Made by a program: the position numbers and the translations under genes. 64,000 nt of DNA. Source: SHVO01 sp050246995 (GTDB lineage: Bacteria; Pseudomonadota; Alphaproteobacteria; Rhodospirillales; Rhodospirillaceae). Positions 1 to 6,701 of this stretch are shown here, in pieces; within the stretch, counting starts at the first letter, position 1, and each line of letters starts with the position of its first letter. The stretch is from NCBI GenBank assembly GCA_050246995.1, contig JBFWVA010000007.1:191495-255494 (forward strand). Reading direction: 5' to 3'. The notes beneath the pieces were generated by a model. That model had not been told where the DNA came from. It saw nothing but the letters and a program-made list of their open reading frames with translations, and ran no database searches.

Positions 1-259
1 TGAAGCCGCGGATGTACTGCGGATCGTGCTGCCGTACGTTCACCTTCACGAAGAACTGCGTGCGCATGTCGAGCTTGTCGCGGTTCAGCACCGCGACCGT
101 CTTTTTCACGTAGCCTTCCGCAGTAAGGCGTTTGATGCGGTTGCCGCACGTGGAGGTGGAAACGCCGACAACCTCGGAAATCTCGGCGGAGGAGCGCGAG
201 GCGTCCTCCTGCAGTTCAGCGAGGATCTTAAGATCGACTTTGTCGAGCCCGCCCGCCAT
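1..259 (-). CDS. Lrp/AsnC-family transcriptional regulator (N-terminal part, cut by window edge)
   Basis: The reading frame starts with ATG at 259 and runs off the left edge, so about 86 residues are visible. They show the winged helix-turn-helix expected of Lrp/AsnC: an opening LDKVDLKIL, then SSAEISEVVGVS with RIKRLTAEGYVKKTVAVLN as recognition helix and wing, leading into the RAM domain. Members bind amino acids or related metabolites and regulate neighbouring genes. It starts 6 nt after the stop of the 2-hydroxyacid reductase and is the last visible gene of that operon. The effector cannot be inferred because the ligand domain lies outside the window. Confidence 0.88.
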   Translation of the reverse strand, partial: MAGGLDKVDLKILAELQEDASRSSAEISEVVGVSTSTCGNRIKRLTAEGYVKKTVAVLNRDKLDMRTQFFVKVNVRQHDPQYIRGF

Positions 260-265
260 GGACCG

Positions 266-1219
266 CTAGTATCCGCGCACGAGATCGACAATGCCCGCGG
301 GCTTCTGGCCGCGCTCGAGGCTGGCAACGTCCTTGAACACCTGCGGAATGATGGTCAGCGGGTTGGAGTCCGCCGCGACGTGCGGCGTGATCAGAACGTT
401 ATCCATCGCCCATAGCGGACTATCGGCGGGCAGCGGCTCGGGCGTGAACACGTCCAGCACCGCGCCATGCAACACGCCCGACGTCAGCGCCGCGATCAGA
501 TCGTTTTGGACAACGGTGTCGCCGCGCCCCGCATTGACGAAGTACTTGGGACCGGGCCGGCGGCGGCCGAGTTGCTCTAACACGCTCTTATCAACGAGGC
601 CGGTGGTTTCATCGGTGCGCGGCAGCACATTGACCAGAATGTCGATGTCTTCGAGGAACGCGCCAAGCGCTTCGCGGCCCGCATGAACCGGAAACGCAGA
701 GCCGGCGCGCGCGGAGCGCGCCCAGCCGGTGACCTGGAATCCGAGGGCCTGCAAAGCGCGCCCACTCGCCTGGCCCATGACGCCAGCGCCAAGCAGGCCG
801 ACATGCACGCTAGAGGCCGCAAGTTGATCGGGCGGATCCCACACACGCTGCTTCTGATGACGCAGATAGAGCGGAATCTGGCGATGCAGATAAAGCGCGG
901 CGAAGGCCACATACTCGGCCATGCGCGCCGAGAGGTCGGGATCGATGACCCTATAAACCGGCAGATCCGGCCGGCCCTTTAAGGGCGCGAGATGATCCAC
1001 CCCGGCGCCGAGCGAGAAGACCGCGCGTGGATCGGGGAACACCGTATAAAGCTTCGGGTCCGCTTTCCACGCGCAGATGACGTAAGGAGAAGATAGTTTG
1101 ATTGCGCCATCTTGCGGCCAGAAATGAACCTCGCGTCCGTTCGCGGCAGCTTTGAAGTGCTCACGCCAGGACGAAGGATCCCACGGTCCGACCGCAACAA
1201 TGATCGCAAATTGGCTCAG
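266..1219 (-). CDS. ghrA: D-2-hydroxyacid dehydrogenase, GhrA-type glyoxylate/hydroxypyruvate reductase
   Basis: An NAD(P)H-dependent cytoplasmic reductase of 2-keto acids such as glyoxylate and hydroxypyruvate. The frame carries the GhrA hallmarks: VGPWDPSSW near the N-terminus, FSLGAGVDHL, the Rossmann motif GLLGAGVMG, NVLPRTDETTGLV, NAGRG and the end VFTPEPLPADSPLW...ITPHVAA with the catalytic His. A start at the GTG at 1042 would remove about 60 conserved residues. Homology continues upstream in frame to a CTG at 1217-1219 that overlaps the stop of the glutathione S-transferase gene as CTGA, giving 317 residues, close to the roughly 312 of E. coli GhrA. No in-frame ATG, GTG or TTG lies at the right place, so a CTG (or a nearby ATT) start is likely. 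The domain call is firm; the start is inferred. Confidence 0.85.
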   Translation of the reverse strand: MSQFAIIVAVGPWDPSSWREHFKAAANGREVHFWPQDGAIKLSSPYVICAWKADPKLYTVFPDPRAVFSLGAGVDHLAPLKGRPDLPVYRVIDPDLSARMAEYVAFAALYLHRQIPLYLRHQKQRVWDPPDQLAASSVHVGLLGAGVMGQASGRALQALGFQVTGWARSARAGSAFPVHAGREALGAFLEDIDILVNVLPRTDETTGLVDKSVLEQLGRRRPGPKYFVNAGRGDTVVQNDLIAALTSGVLHGAVLDVFTPEPLPADSPLWAMDNVLITPHVAADSNPLTIIPQVFKDVASLERGQKPAGIVDLVRGY

Positions 1220-1827
1220 ATAAGACCTTCGGCTTTCATGGCGGCCTGGGTGTGCGGACGGCCCGCGACACGCACCTGGAACGCCTTCAGCTTAGGCCAA
1301 GGACCGATGTCGATGCCAGTGAAGTTCGACCAATTGACGACGGTGAACAGATAGGCGTCCGCGATGGTGAATTTTTCGCCGGTCAGGTAAGCGCGATCGC
1401 CCATCGCCTTCTCGACGAAGTCGAAGCGGCTTGCGAGTTTTTCCTTGATGGACTTTTTCTGCTCATCCGTGGTGGCGGGGTTGAACATCGGGCTGAACGT
1501 CTTGTGAATTTCGCTGTTGATAAACACCAGCCATTCGTTGAGGCGGGCGCGCTCGATGGTGCCGGCGCGCGGCGCGAGGTCGGAGCCCGGTTTATTGTCG
1601 GCGAGGAACTGGGTGATCGCTGCGCCTTCCGTGAGCACATCACCGTTGCCGAGACCCAACGCCGGCACATAACCCTTCGGATTGATCTTATAGAAATCCT
1701 TCCCGTCTTCGGTTTCGTGGGTCTTGGTGGAGACCTTCACCAGGCTGAAGTCTTCGCCCAGCTCGCGAAGCACAATGTGAGGAGCGAGGGAGCAAGCGCC
1801 GGGCGCGTAGTAAAGTTGATAAGACAC
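1216..1827 (-). CDS. gst: Glutathione S-transferase, beta-class-like
   Basis: A 203-residue cytosolic GST. The N-terminal thioredoxin-like domain begins YQLYYAPGACSLAPHI, with Cys12 in the position of the Cys10 that binds glutathione in bacterial beta-class enzymes. KGYVPAL carries the conserved cis-Pro. The C-terminal helical domain has LTGEKFTIADAYLFTVVNW, with the N-capping Asp. It follows the nitronate monooxygenase by 18 nt and overlaps the next gene by 4 nt. The setting suggests detoxification of electrophiles or nitro compounds, but the substrate is unknown. Confidence 0.92.
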   Translation of the reverse strand: MSYQLYYAPGACSLAPHIVLRELGEDFSLVKVSTKTHETEDGKDFYKINPKGYVPALGLGNGDVLTEGAAITQFLADNKPGSDLAPRAGTIERARLNEWLVFINSEIHKTFSPMFNPATTDEQKKSIKEKLASRFDFVEKAMGDRAYLTGEKFTIADAYLFTVVNWSNFTGIDIGPWPKLKAFQVRVAGRPHTQAAMKAEGLI

Positions 1828-1845
1828 GAGAGAAGACTCCTGAGA

Positions 1846-2886
1846 TTAGAGGTTGGTGAGATCGGCCATGAGGGCCGGGACGTTATGGTGCTTGAGATTG
1901 GGCGCGGACTGACCGCACCAAATCGAGACAAGATCGGTGCGCTTTTGCGCCCGGGCCGCGGCCTTCAGTTTATTGAGGAACCACACCTGGATCGGATAGG
2001 GCGCGATATTGCGGGGCATTTCCTCATACAGGCGGTTGCGGATGCCGCGCGCAAGACGGCCTGAATAGGTGCGTGTGAGAACAGTCTGTTGCGCCCGGTC
2101 GCTGAACAGGGCGGCGCGGTGCTCCGGGCTTGCGCCGGACTCGTCACAGGCAAGGAACGCGGTGCCGACCTGAACGCCCGCGGCGCCCAAGGCGATCGCG
2201 GCTTTCACCCCGCGCACATCGACCACACCGCCCGCCGCGATCACCGGGACTTTGACGCGCGGCGCGACGATCTGCACGAGCGAGAAGGTGCCCGTCAGCG
2301 AGTCTTCGGACGACGCGAGGAAGGACACGCGGTGACCACCGGCTTCAAGACCCGTGACCGCGATGGCATTCACGCCCGCCTCATCGAGCGCTACCGCTTC
2401 GGCGATGGTGGTCGCGGTGCCGACGGTGAGGATGCCCTTCTTCCGGCAGCGCGCGAGCTGGTCGGCCGTGGGAATACCGAAGACGAAGCTGAACACCGCG
2501 GGCGCAGCTTCGATCATCGCTTCAAACTGATCGGCGAACGGCGCGTGCAGGCGCTGCGGCCGCTCAGGCTTCGCGACGCCAAGCTCACGGTAGTAAGGCT
2601 CGAACAAGGGCCACAGGCGCTCGAACTCGGTTTCGGTCAGTTCCTCGCCGCCCGGATCGGCGACGGATACCCAAAGATTAAGATTGAACGGATTTGACGT
2701 ACGCGCGCGGATGTCGGCGGCGAGTTTCAGGATGTCTTCGGGCGCGAGATGCTCGGCGCCGTAGGATCCGAGGGCGCCAAGGTTGGAAACGCTGCCCGCG
2801 AGCAGCGGGGACGAGAGGCCGCCGCCGAACGGTCCCTGCACGACAGGGTGCTGAAGCCCAAAGCGTTTTGTCATGTCCATGGTCAT
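1846..2886 (-). CDS. Nitronate monooxygenase family flavoprotein (2-nitropropane dioxygenase-like)
   Basis: A 346-residue FMN-binding TIM barrel of the NMO/2-nitropropane dioxygenase family, which oxidises alkyl nitronates to carbonyl compounds and nitrite. Visible motifs are VVQGPFGGGLSSP near the N-terminus, TVGTATTIAEAVALDEAGVNAIAVTGLEAGGH (the EAGGH block with the active-site His region), VIAAGGVVD and ALGAAGVQVGTAFLAC, which binds the FMN phosphate. It is the first gene of a four-gene minus-strand operon with GST, GhrA and Lrp. It diverges from the HxlR regulator, whose predicted operators fall just upstream. Three ATGs occur within the first five codons (2886, 2880, 2874), so the exact start is open. 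Related flavin enzymes such as enoyl-ACP reductase II share the fold, so the substrate is not certain. Confidence 0.85.
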   Translation of the reverse strand: MTMDMTKRFGLQHPVVQGPFGGGLSSPLLAGSVSNLGALGSYGAEHLAPEDILKLAADIRARTSNPFNLNLWVSVADPGGEELTETEFERLWPLFEPYYRELGVAKPERPQRLHAPFADQFEAMIEAAPAVFSFVFGIPTADQLARCRKKGILTVGTATTIAEAVALDEAGVNAIAVTGLEAGGHRVSFLASSEDSLTGTFSLVQIVAPRVKVPVIAAGGVVDVRGVKAAIALGAAGVQVGTAFLACDESGASPEHRAALFSDRAQQTVLTRTYSGRLARGIRNRLYEEMPRNIAPYPIQVWFLNKLKAAARAQKRTDLVSIWCGQSAPNLKHHNVPALMADLTNL

Positions 2887-2907
2887 GCCCCGACAGCTAA
2901 GCGATGT

Positions 2908-2924
2908 GGTTACCTTTGTAAACC
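2908..2924. promoter_or_regulatory. Predicted operator, TTAC-N4-GTAA palindrome
   Basis: TTACCTTTGTAA (2910-2921) has perfect 4-nt arms within a longer imperfect GGTT...AACC dyad. It lies 24-35 nt upstream of the nitronate monooxygenase start. TTAC/GTAA dyads are typical of HxlR/YodB-type operators, and an hxlR gene sits divergently beside it, so binding by that regulator is a reasonable inference. Confidence 0.5.
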
Positions 2925-2934
2925 AGGTGTCGTT

Positions 2935-2997
2935 CGGATATCATGATTATCCGGTTTCCAGGTGGTAAGTCCGTTTCCTGGCCGTAACGGATATCCG
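2935..2997. promoter_or_regulatory. Paired GGATA/TATCC palindromes in the divergent promoter region
   Basis: Two dyads share one half-site. CGGATA-N7-TATCCG spans 2935-2953, and the perfect 10-mer CGGATATCCG spans 2988-2997, ending 22 nt before the hxlR start. The spacing of roughly 50 nt and the shared half-site suggest two bound dimers, possibly for autoregulation. Confidence 0.45.
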
Positions 2998-3019
2998 ACG
3001 AACAAGGGCTCGACACCTC

Positions 3020-3376
3020 ATGGCGCTCAAGGTCCGCAAAAATAATTCACCCGCGCCGCAGTGCCCGATCGGCGAGTGCATGGCGTTTCTGCGCGGCGCG
3101 TGGACACCCGCGATCATCTGGAACTTGAGCGGCGGCGCGCGCCGCTTCGGCGAACTGCGCAGCGACATCGGAAAAATTTCGGCGAAGGTGCTCACGCACC
3201 GGCTGCGCGAACTTGAGGACATGGGCGTGGTGCACCGTGACGTGAAGCCCACCTCGCCGCCGTCGGTTGAATATTCGCTTTCGGAGCTCGGCAACGAACT
3301 GATGCCCGCGATCGCGGCCATCGTCAGTGTCGGCCACCGCCTCAAAAAGCGCTCCTCCCGACGCCTCGCCGCCTAA
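3020..3376 (+). CDS. HxlR-family winged-helix transcriptional regulator
   Basis: A 118-residue DNA-binding protein of the HxlR/DUF24 family, many of which sense electrophiles, quinones or aldehydes through cysteines. The N-terminal CPIGECMAFLRGAWTPAIIW matches the family's CPIE/CPV start with the redox-reactive Cys and the conserved W. The recognition region is RRFGELRSDIGKISAKVLTHRLREL, followed by the wing VHRDV...PPSVEYSLSELG. It has two cysteines, at residues 15 and 20. It is divergent from the nitronate monooxygenase/GST/GhrA operon, which is its most likely target. Confidence 0.9.
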   Translation: MALKVRKNNSPAPQCPIGECMAFLRGAWTPAIIWNLSGGARRFGELRSDIGKISAKVLTHRLRELEDMGVVHRDVKPTSPPSVEYSLSELGNELMPAIAAIVSVGHRLKKRSSRRLAA

Positions 3377-3484
3377 CTGCGGCGCTAAATCACTGCAATC
3401 ACAGCAAGAATCGGAAAGCTCGGTTTCCGTTTTACGAGGGCTTTTACGGCTGTTTTTTGACGGGGCTTGCCCCATGTCAAGCTA

Positions 3485-3511
3485 AGTCATTGAAATAAAT
3501 ATATAAATATC
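3485..3511 (+). promoter_or_regulatory. AT-rich promoter-like island before the lipid operon
   Basis: In an otherwise GC-rich stretch, CATTGAAATAAATATATAAATAT forms an AT-only block containing TATAAAT. A TGTCAA hexamer lies 17 nt upstream of an ATATAT. The island is about 80 nt before the methyltransferase start and is the best promoter candidate for the three-gene operon. Confidence 0.4.
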
Positions 3512-3589
3512 CACCCTAATCCCGCCTTGAATTCCGATTACAGAAATATGACCTATAGGCCGGGGCTGATGGGGAGTAGCGGGAGTTTT

Positions 3590-4138
3590 ATGCAGAACTT
3601 AGGTGCGTTATCCGGGCTGGATCGCGAACTCACGAAGATCGCGACACGGATCAAAAAGTTTGGTTCCTGGACGAGCAGTATCGGCGCGATCTGCGAATCT
3701 TCGCAGTTCCTCGCGCGGCGCATGCGCGATGCCATCGGCGACAAGTCGCTGCCGGTGCTGGAACTTGGCGCCGGGTTTGGATCCATTACGCAGCTGCTGC
3801 CGGAATCGACCGTCAGCGTCGAACGCGACAAGACGCGTTTTGAACATCTGAAGAAGATGTTCCCCGAACGCACGATCCTCGACACCTGCGCGCTGCCGGC
3901 GCTTGCGCAGCTCTCCACGCCGACCGTCGTGGTGAGCAGCATCCCGAGCGTGAATAATTCCGAATTCGAATTCCTTCGTGAAGGCTTTGCGCAGGCCTAC
4001 AGGGCCGGCATGATCGCCGAACTCGTCACCTACACGTATTTCCCGCAAGATCCGCTCGGCGCGATCTTCGCCAAGAGCGAAATGGCGGGTCTTGAGCTTC
4101 TGAACGTTCCGCCCGCGTTCGTCTGGAAATATTCATGA
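3590..4138 (+). CDS. SAM-dependent methyltransferase, PmtA/rRNA-dimethylase-like (putative phospholipid N-methyltransferase)
   Basis: About 182 residues. Motif I reads VLELGAGFGSITQLLP, followed by the acidic ribose-binding VSVERDKTRF. A conserved leader FGSWTSSIGAICESSQFLARRM matches the PmtA/KsgA-like group, which in Alphaproteobacteria includes phosphatidylethanolamine N-methyltransferases. ATG 3590 has a GGGAG ribosome site 4 nt upstream; in-frame alternatives at 3548 (ATG) and 3527 (TTG) lack one. Its TGA overlaps the ATG of the phosphoglycerol transferase as ATGA, implying translational coupling. Membrane-lipid partners favour a lipid substrate over rRNA, but that is inference. Confidence 0.7.
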   Translation: MQNLGALSGLDRELTKIATRIKKFGSWTSSIGAICESSQFLARRMRDAIGDKSLPVLELGAGFGSITQLLPESTVSVERDKTRFEHLKKMFPERTILDTCALPALAQLSTPTVVVSSIPSVNNSEFEFLREGFAQAYRAGMIAELVTYTYFPQDPLGAIFAKSEMAGLELLNVPPAFVWKYS

Positions 4139-5679
4139 GCGAACGAGCGCCAAGCTCGGCTCTCCGCATTGATGTCCGACTGGCGCTCGCGTTCCTCTTC
4201 GTCGCCGCGGCTGGCATATATAGCGTTGTCTACGACGATCCTTATGTCGCCCTGCTGATCCTGCCGTTCTTCGCCCTGGGCGCGGCGCGCGGCAAACACC
4301 CGCTGATTCTTACGACCCTATCGCTGCTGCCGGCAGCTGTGCTTCTGGCGGTGAGTGTCGGTAAGGCCTTCGTCACCAATATCCCGCTGGTCGCCTACGA
4401 CCACTTCTTCCTGCGCGGCAATGTGCTGATGCTGGCTTACAACGACTGGCGCGTGGCCTCCGGCGTTGTGCTGACGCTGGCGGCGCTCTTCTTTTATGGG
4501 AAGTCTCTGCTGGGCGGCCGCGGATTTTTCACGCTGTTCGAAAAGGGCGGCGTCGCCACGCTGACGTTGGTTTCGGGTTTTTGCATTTATGCGATGCGCA
4601 CCGAGCCGCAGATCGCCATCTGGGACCCGGCGTTGACCCTGCCGACCGTCAAGACCTTCGTGAAATCGACGCAAGCGCCGAGCCCGCAACTACATTTGAT
4701 GGCGAACGCCGATAGCACGCCGCCGCCGGGCGAACATCGCGGGCTGACGGCGCCTGCGGAACGACCCGACATTTTCTTCCTGCTTCAGGAATCGACGTTC
4801 CTGCCGGAAGTGCTGCAGCCGGACCACAAATCCAAGCATATGTTCGCCGGCCCGGCCGCGCAGCGCGGCCCCTTGAAGGTGCATACGTACGGCGGCGGCA
4901 CCTGGCGCACGGAATTCTCGCTCACTACCCAGATGCGTCCGCAAGAGTTTGGCGGCGACGGCCTGTATGTGTTCCACCAGCTTGAGGGCCGCGTGCACCG
5001 CTCGATCTTCACCGAGCTGAAGAAACTCGGCTACCGCACCGTCGTGTTCTATCCAGTGCCGGGATTCTTCATCAACGCCGCACCTTTCTACGCATCGATC
5101 GGCGTCGATGAGTTCTACGACGCACAGTCGCTGGGTATTGCCACGGGTTGGGATTGGAAGATCCCGGACGAGGCTTTCTACAAGGCGATGCTGAAGAAGC
5201 TGGAAGGCTCGGACAAACCGGTGGTCGCCTTCATGCTGACCATCAGCCAGCACGGTCCGCACGCGACGCAGGATCCGATGGCCGATTACATTCAGCGATT
5301 CGACACTGCCGACAAAGCCTATGGCGACTTCTTGGACGCGCTGAAGGCGCGTGGCCGCCGCGCCGGCGTCGTGACATTCGGCGACCATCAGCCGGAATTC
5401 ACGCTTCGCTTCATCAGCAGCGAGAAGGCCCGTCACCTGACGACCTATGACGTGCGCTGCGTGAATTTCGCTTGCGACACCGACAGCGACAATCCCGTTC
5501 CCAAGCCCCTTGATATCGTGATGCTCGCGCCCGCGGCGCTGGAGCGTTTTGGATTTGGACTGGATGACCTATCGCTCGCCCAGCGCAAAGCCTTCCACAA
5601 CTGCGAAGGCGATACTGACGCCTGCGTCCAGGATGAACGTCTTGAGTTCAACACCGCCTTCTCTCACTATTTCGAATAG
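4135..5679 (+). CDS. LtaS-like sulfatase-fold phosphoglycerol transferase, membrane-anchored
   Basis: 514 residues: about five hydrophobic segments in the first 160, then a periplasmic alkaline-phosphatase-fold domain. LtaS-type enzymes cleave phosphatidylglycerol and transfer glycerol phosphate through a catalytic Thr, releasing diacylglycerol. The metal and catalytic positions can be matched: the Glu of FLLQEST, the nucleophile Thr of GGGTWRTEF (compare KTSDSEF in LtaS), His in ISQHGPH, and Asp-His in FGDHQPEF. Several cysteines near the C-terminus (CVNFAC, CEGDTDAC) could form periplasmic disulfides. It is coupled to the methyltransferase by ATGA and followed after 2 nt by diacylglycerol kinase. 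In a Gram-negative the acceptor may be periplasmic glucans (OpgB-like) or another polymer rather than teichoic acid. Confidence 0.85.
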   Translation: MSERAPSSALRIDVRLALAFLFVAAAGIYSVVYDDPYVALLILPFFALGAARGKHPLILTTLSLLPAAVLLAVSVGKAFVTNIPLVAYDHFFLRGNVLMLAYNDWRVASGVVLTLAALFFYGKSLLGGRGFFTLFEKGGVATLTLVSGFCIYAMRTEPQIAIWDPALTLPTVKTFVKSTQAPSPQLHLMANADSTPPPGEHRGLTAPAERPDIFFLLQESTFLPEVLQPDHKSKHMFAGPAAQRGPLKVHTYGGGTWRTEFSLTTQMRPQEFGGDGLYVFHQLEGRVHRSIFTELKKLGYRTVVFYPVPGFFINAAPFYASIGVDEFYDAQSLGIATGWDWKIPDEAFYKAMLKKLEGSDKPVVAFMLTISQHGPHATQDPMADYIQRFDTADKAYGDFLDALKARGRRAGVVTFGDHQPEFTLRFISSEKARHLTTYDVRCVNFACDTDSDNPVPKPLDIVMLAPAALERFGFGLDDLSLAQRKAFHNCEGDTDACVQDERLEFNTAFSHYFE

Positions 5680-5681
5680 CC

Positions 5682-6557
5682 ATGAACGCGCGGCGGATCC
5701 TCGTCATCTTCAATCCGACCGCGGGCAGTGCCCGACGGCCGCGGTTTGAAAATGTTGTCGCGCAGCTCAAAGCCGCGGCGTGCCAGGTCGATGTGATTGA
5801 AACGACCGGACCGGGCCATGCCGAGACGCTGGCGCGCAACGTTTCCCCGTCGTCCTACGATGTCGTGGCGGCCTGCGGCGGCGACGGGACGGTGAACGAG
5901 GTCATCAACGGTCTCGAAGGTAAGGACGTCGCGCTCGGGATCATCCCGCTCGGCACCGCGAACGTACTCGCCGAGGAAATTGGACTTATGCGCACGCCGG
6001 AGAAAATCGCCGCGGCCCTATCGAACGGCCCCATACGCACCGTGCACGTCGGCCGCGCCAATGGCCGCCGCTTCACCATGATGGCCGGCGTCGGTTTCGA
6101 CGCCGTTGTCGTGAGCCGCGTTTCGCTGAAACTGAAAAAACTGCTGGGCCCGCTCGCCTATGTTTGGGAATCGATGCGCCAGGCTGTGCAATACGGCTTC
6201 CAGGCCCATGAAGTCACGATCGACGGCGTCGCCTACCGGCCGGTTTCGATGGTGGCCTGCAAGGGACGTCGTTACGGCGGGCCTTTCATCGCCGCGCCCG
6301 ACGCCTCGCTGGGCGAGGACAAATTCTATGTCGTGCTGATGAACGGCCGCGGCTGGTTCAGCGTCATCCGCTACGCCCTCGCCTTAGCTTTTGGAAAGAT
6401 AACCGCCTGGCAAGACGTACAGCTTGTCGCGGGCCGCGAAGTGATCGTGCGCGGCAGCGCCGGCCACCCGGTGCAAGCCGACGGTGACATTGTCGCGACA
6501 TTGCCGCTGCGCATTGCTTTGGATCCGCACCCCGTGCGGCTCGTGTATCCGGCCTAA
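5682..6557 (+). CDS. Diacylglycerol kinase-family lipid kinase (YegS/DgkB type)
   Basis: 291 residues with the DAGK catalytic fold. FNPTAGSARR at the start, GGDGTVNEVINGL around residue 67 (the nucleotide-binding GGDGT) and IIPLGTANVLAEE near 88 are the family signatures. VGFDAVVV and a C-terminal VQADGD block complete it. It phosphorylates diacylglycerol or a related lipid with ATP at the cytoplasmic membrane face. Placed 2 nt after the phosphoglycerol transferase, it would recycle the diacylglycerol that enzyme leaves behind to phosphatidic acid. Confidence 0.92.
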   Translation: MNARRILVIFNPTAGSARRPRFENVVAQLKAAACQVDVIETTGPGHAETLARNVSPSSYDVVAACGGDGTVNEVINGLEGKDVALGIIPLGTANVLAEEIGLMRTPEKIAAALSNGPIRTVHVGRANGRRFTMMAGVGFDAVVVSRVSLKLKKLLGPLAYVWESMRQAVQYGFQAHEVTIDGVAYRPVSMVACKGRRYGGPFIAAPDASLGEDKFYVVLMNGRGWFSVIRYALALAFGKITAWQDVQLVAGREVIVRGSAGHPVQADGDIVATLPLRIALDPHPVRLVYPA

Positions 6558-6701
6558 GTCCATTACCGAATTCAGATTTGGGCCGGACGGCGCCTTCCGA
6601 TACCTTTCGTTACAATTCGCGCGTTTTGCACGGGCTTTTTTAGCTTGCGTGAAAAAGTGAGCCGTCGTTGACTGCGCCCAATTCTGGGGAAGGAGTCAAT
6701 C

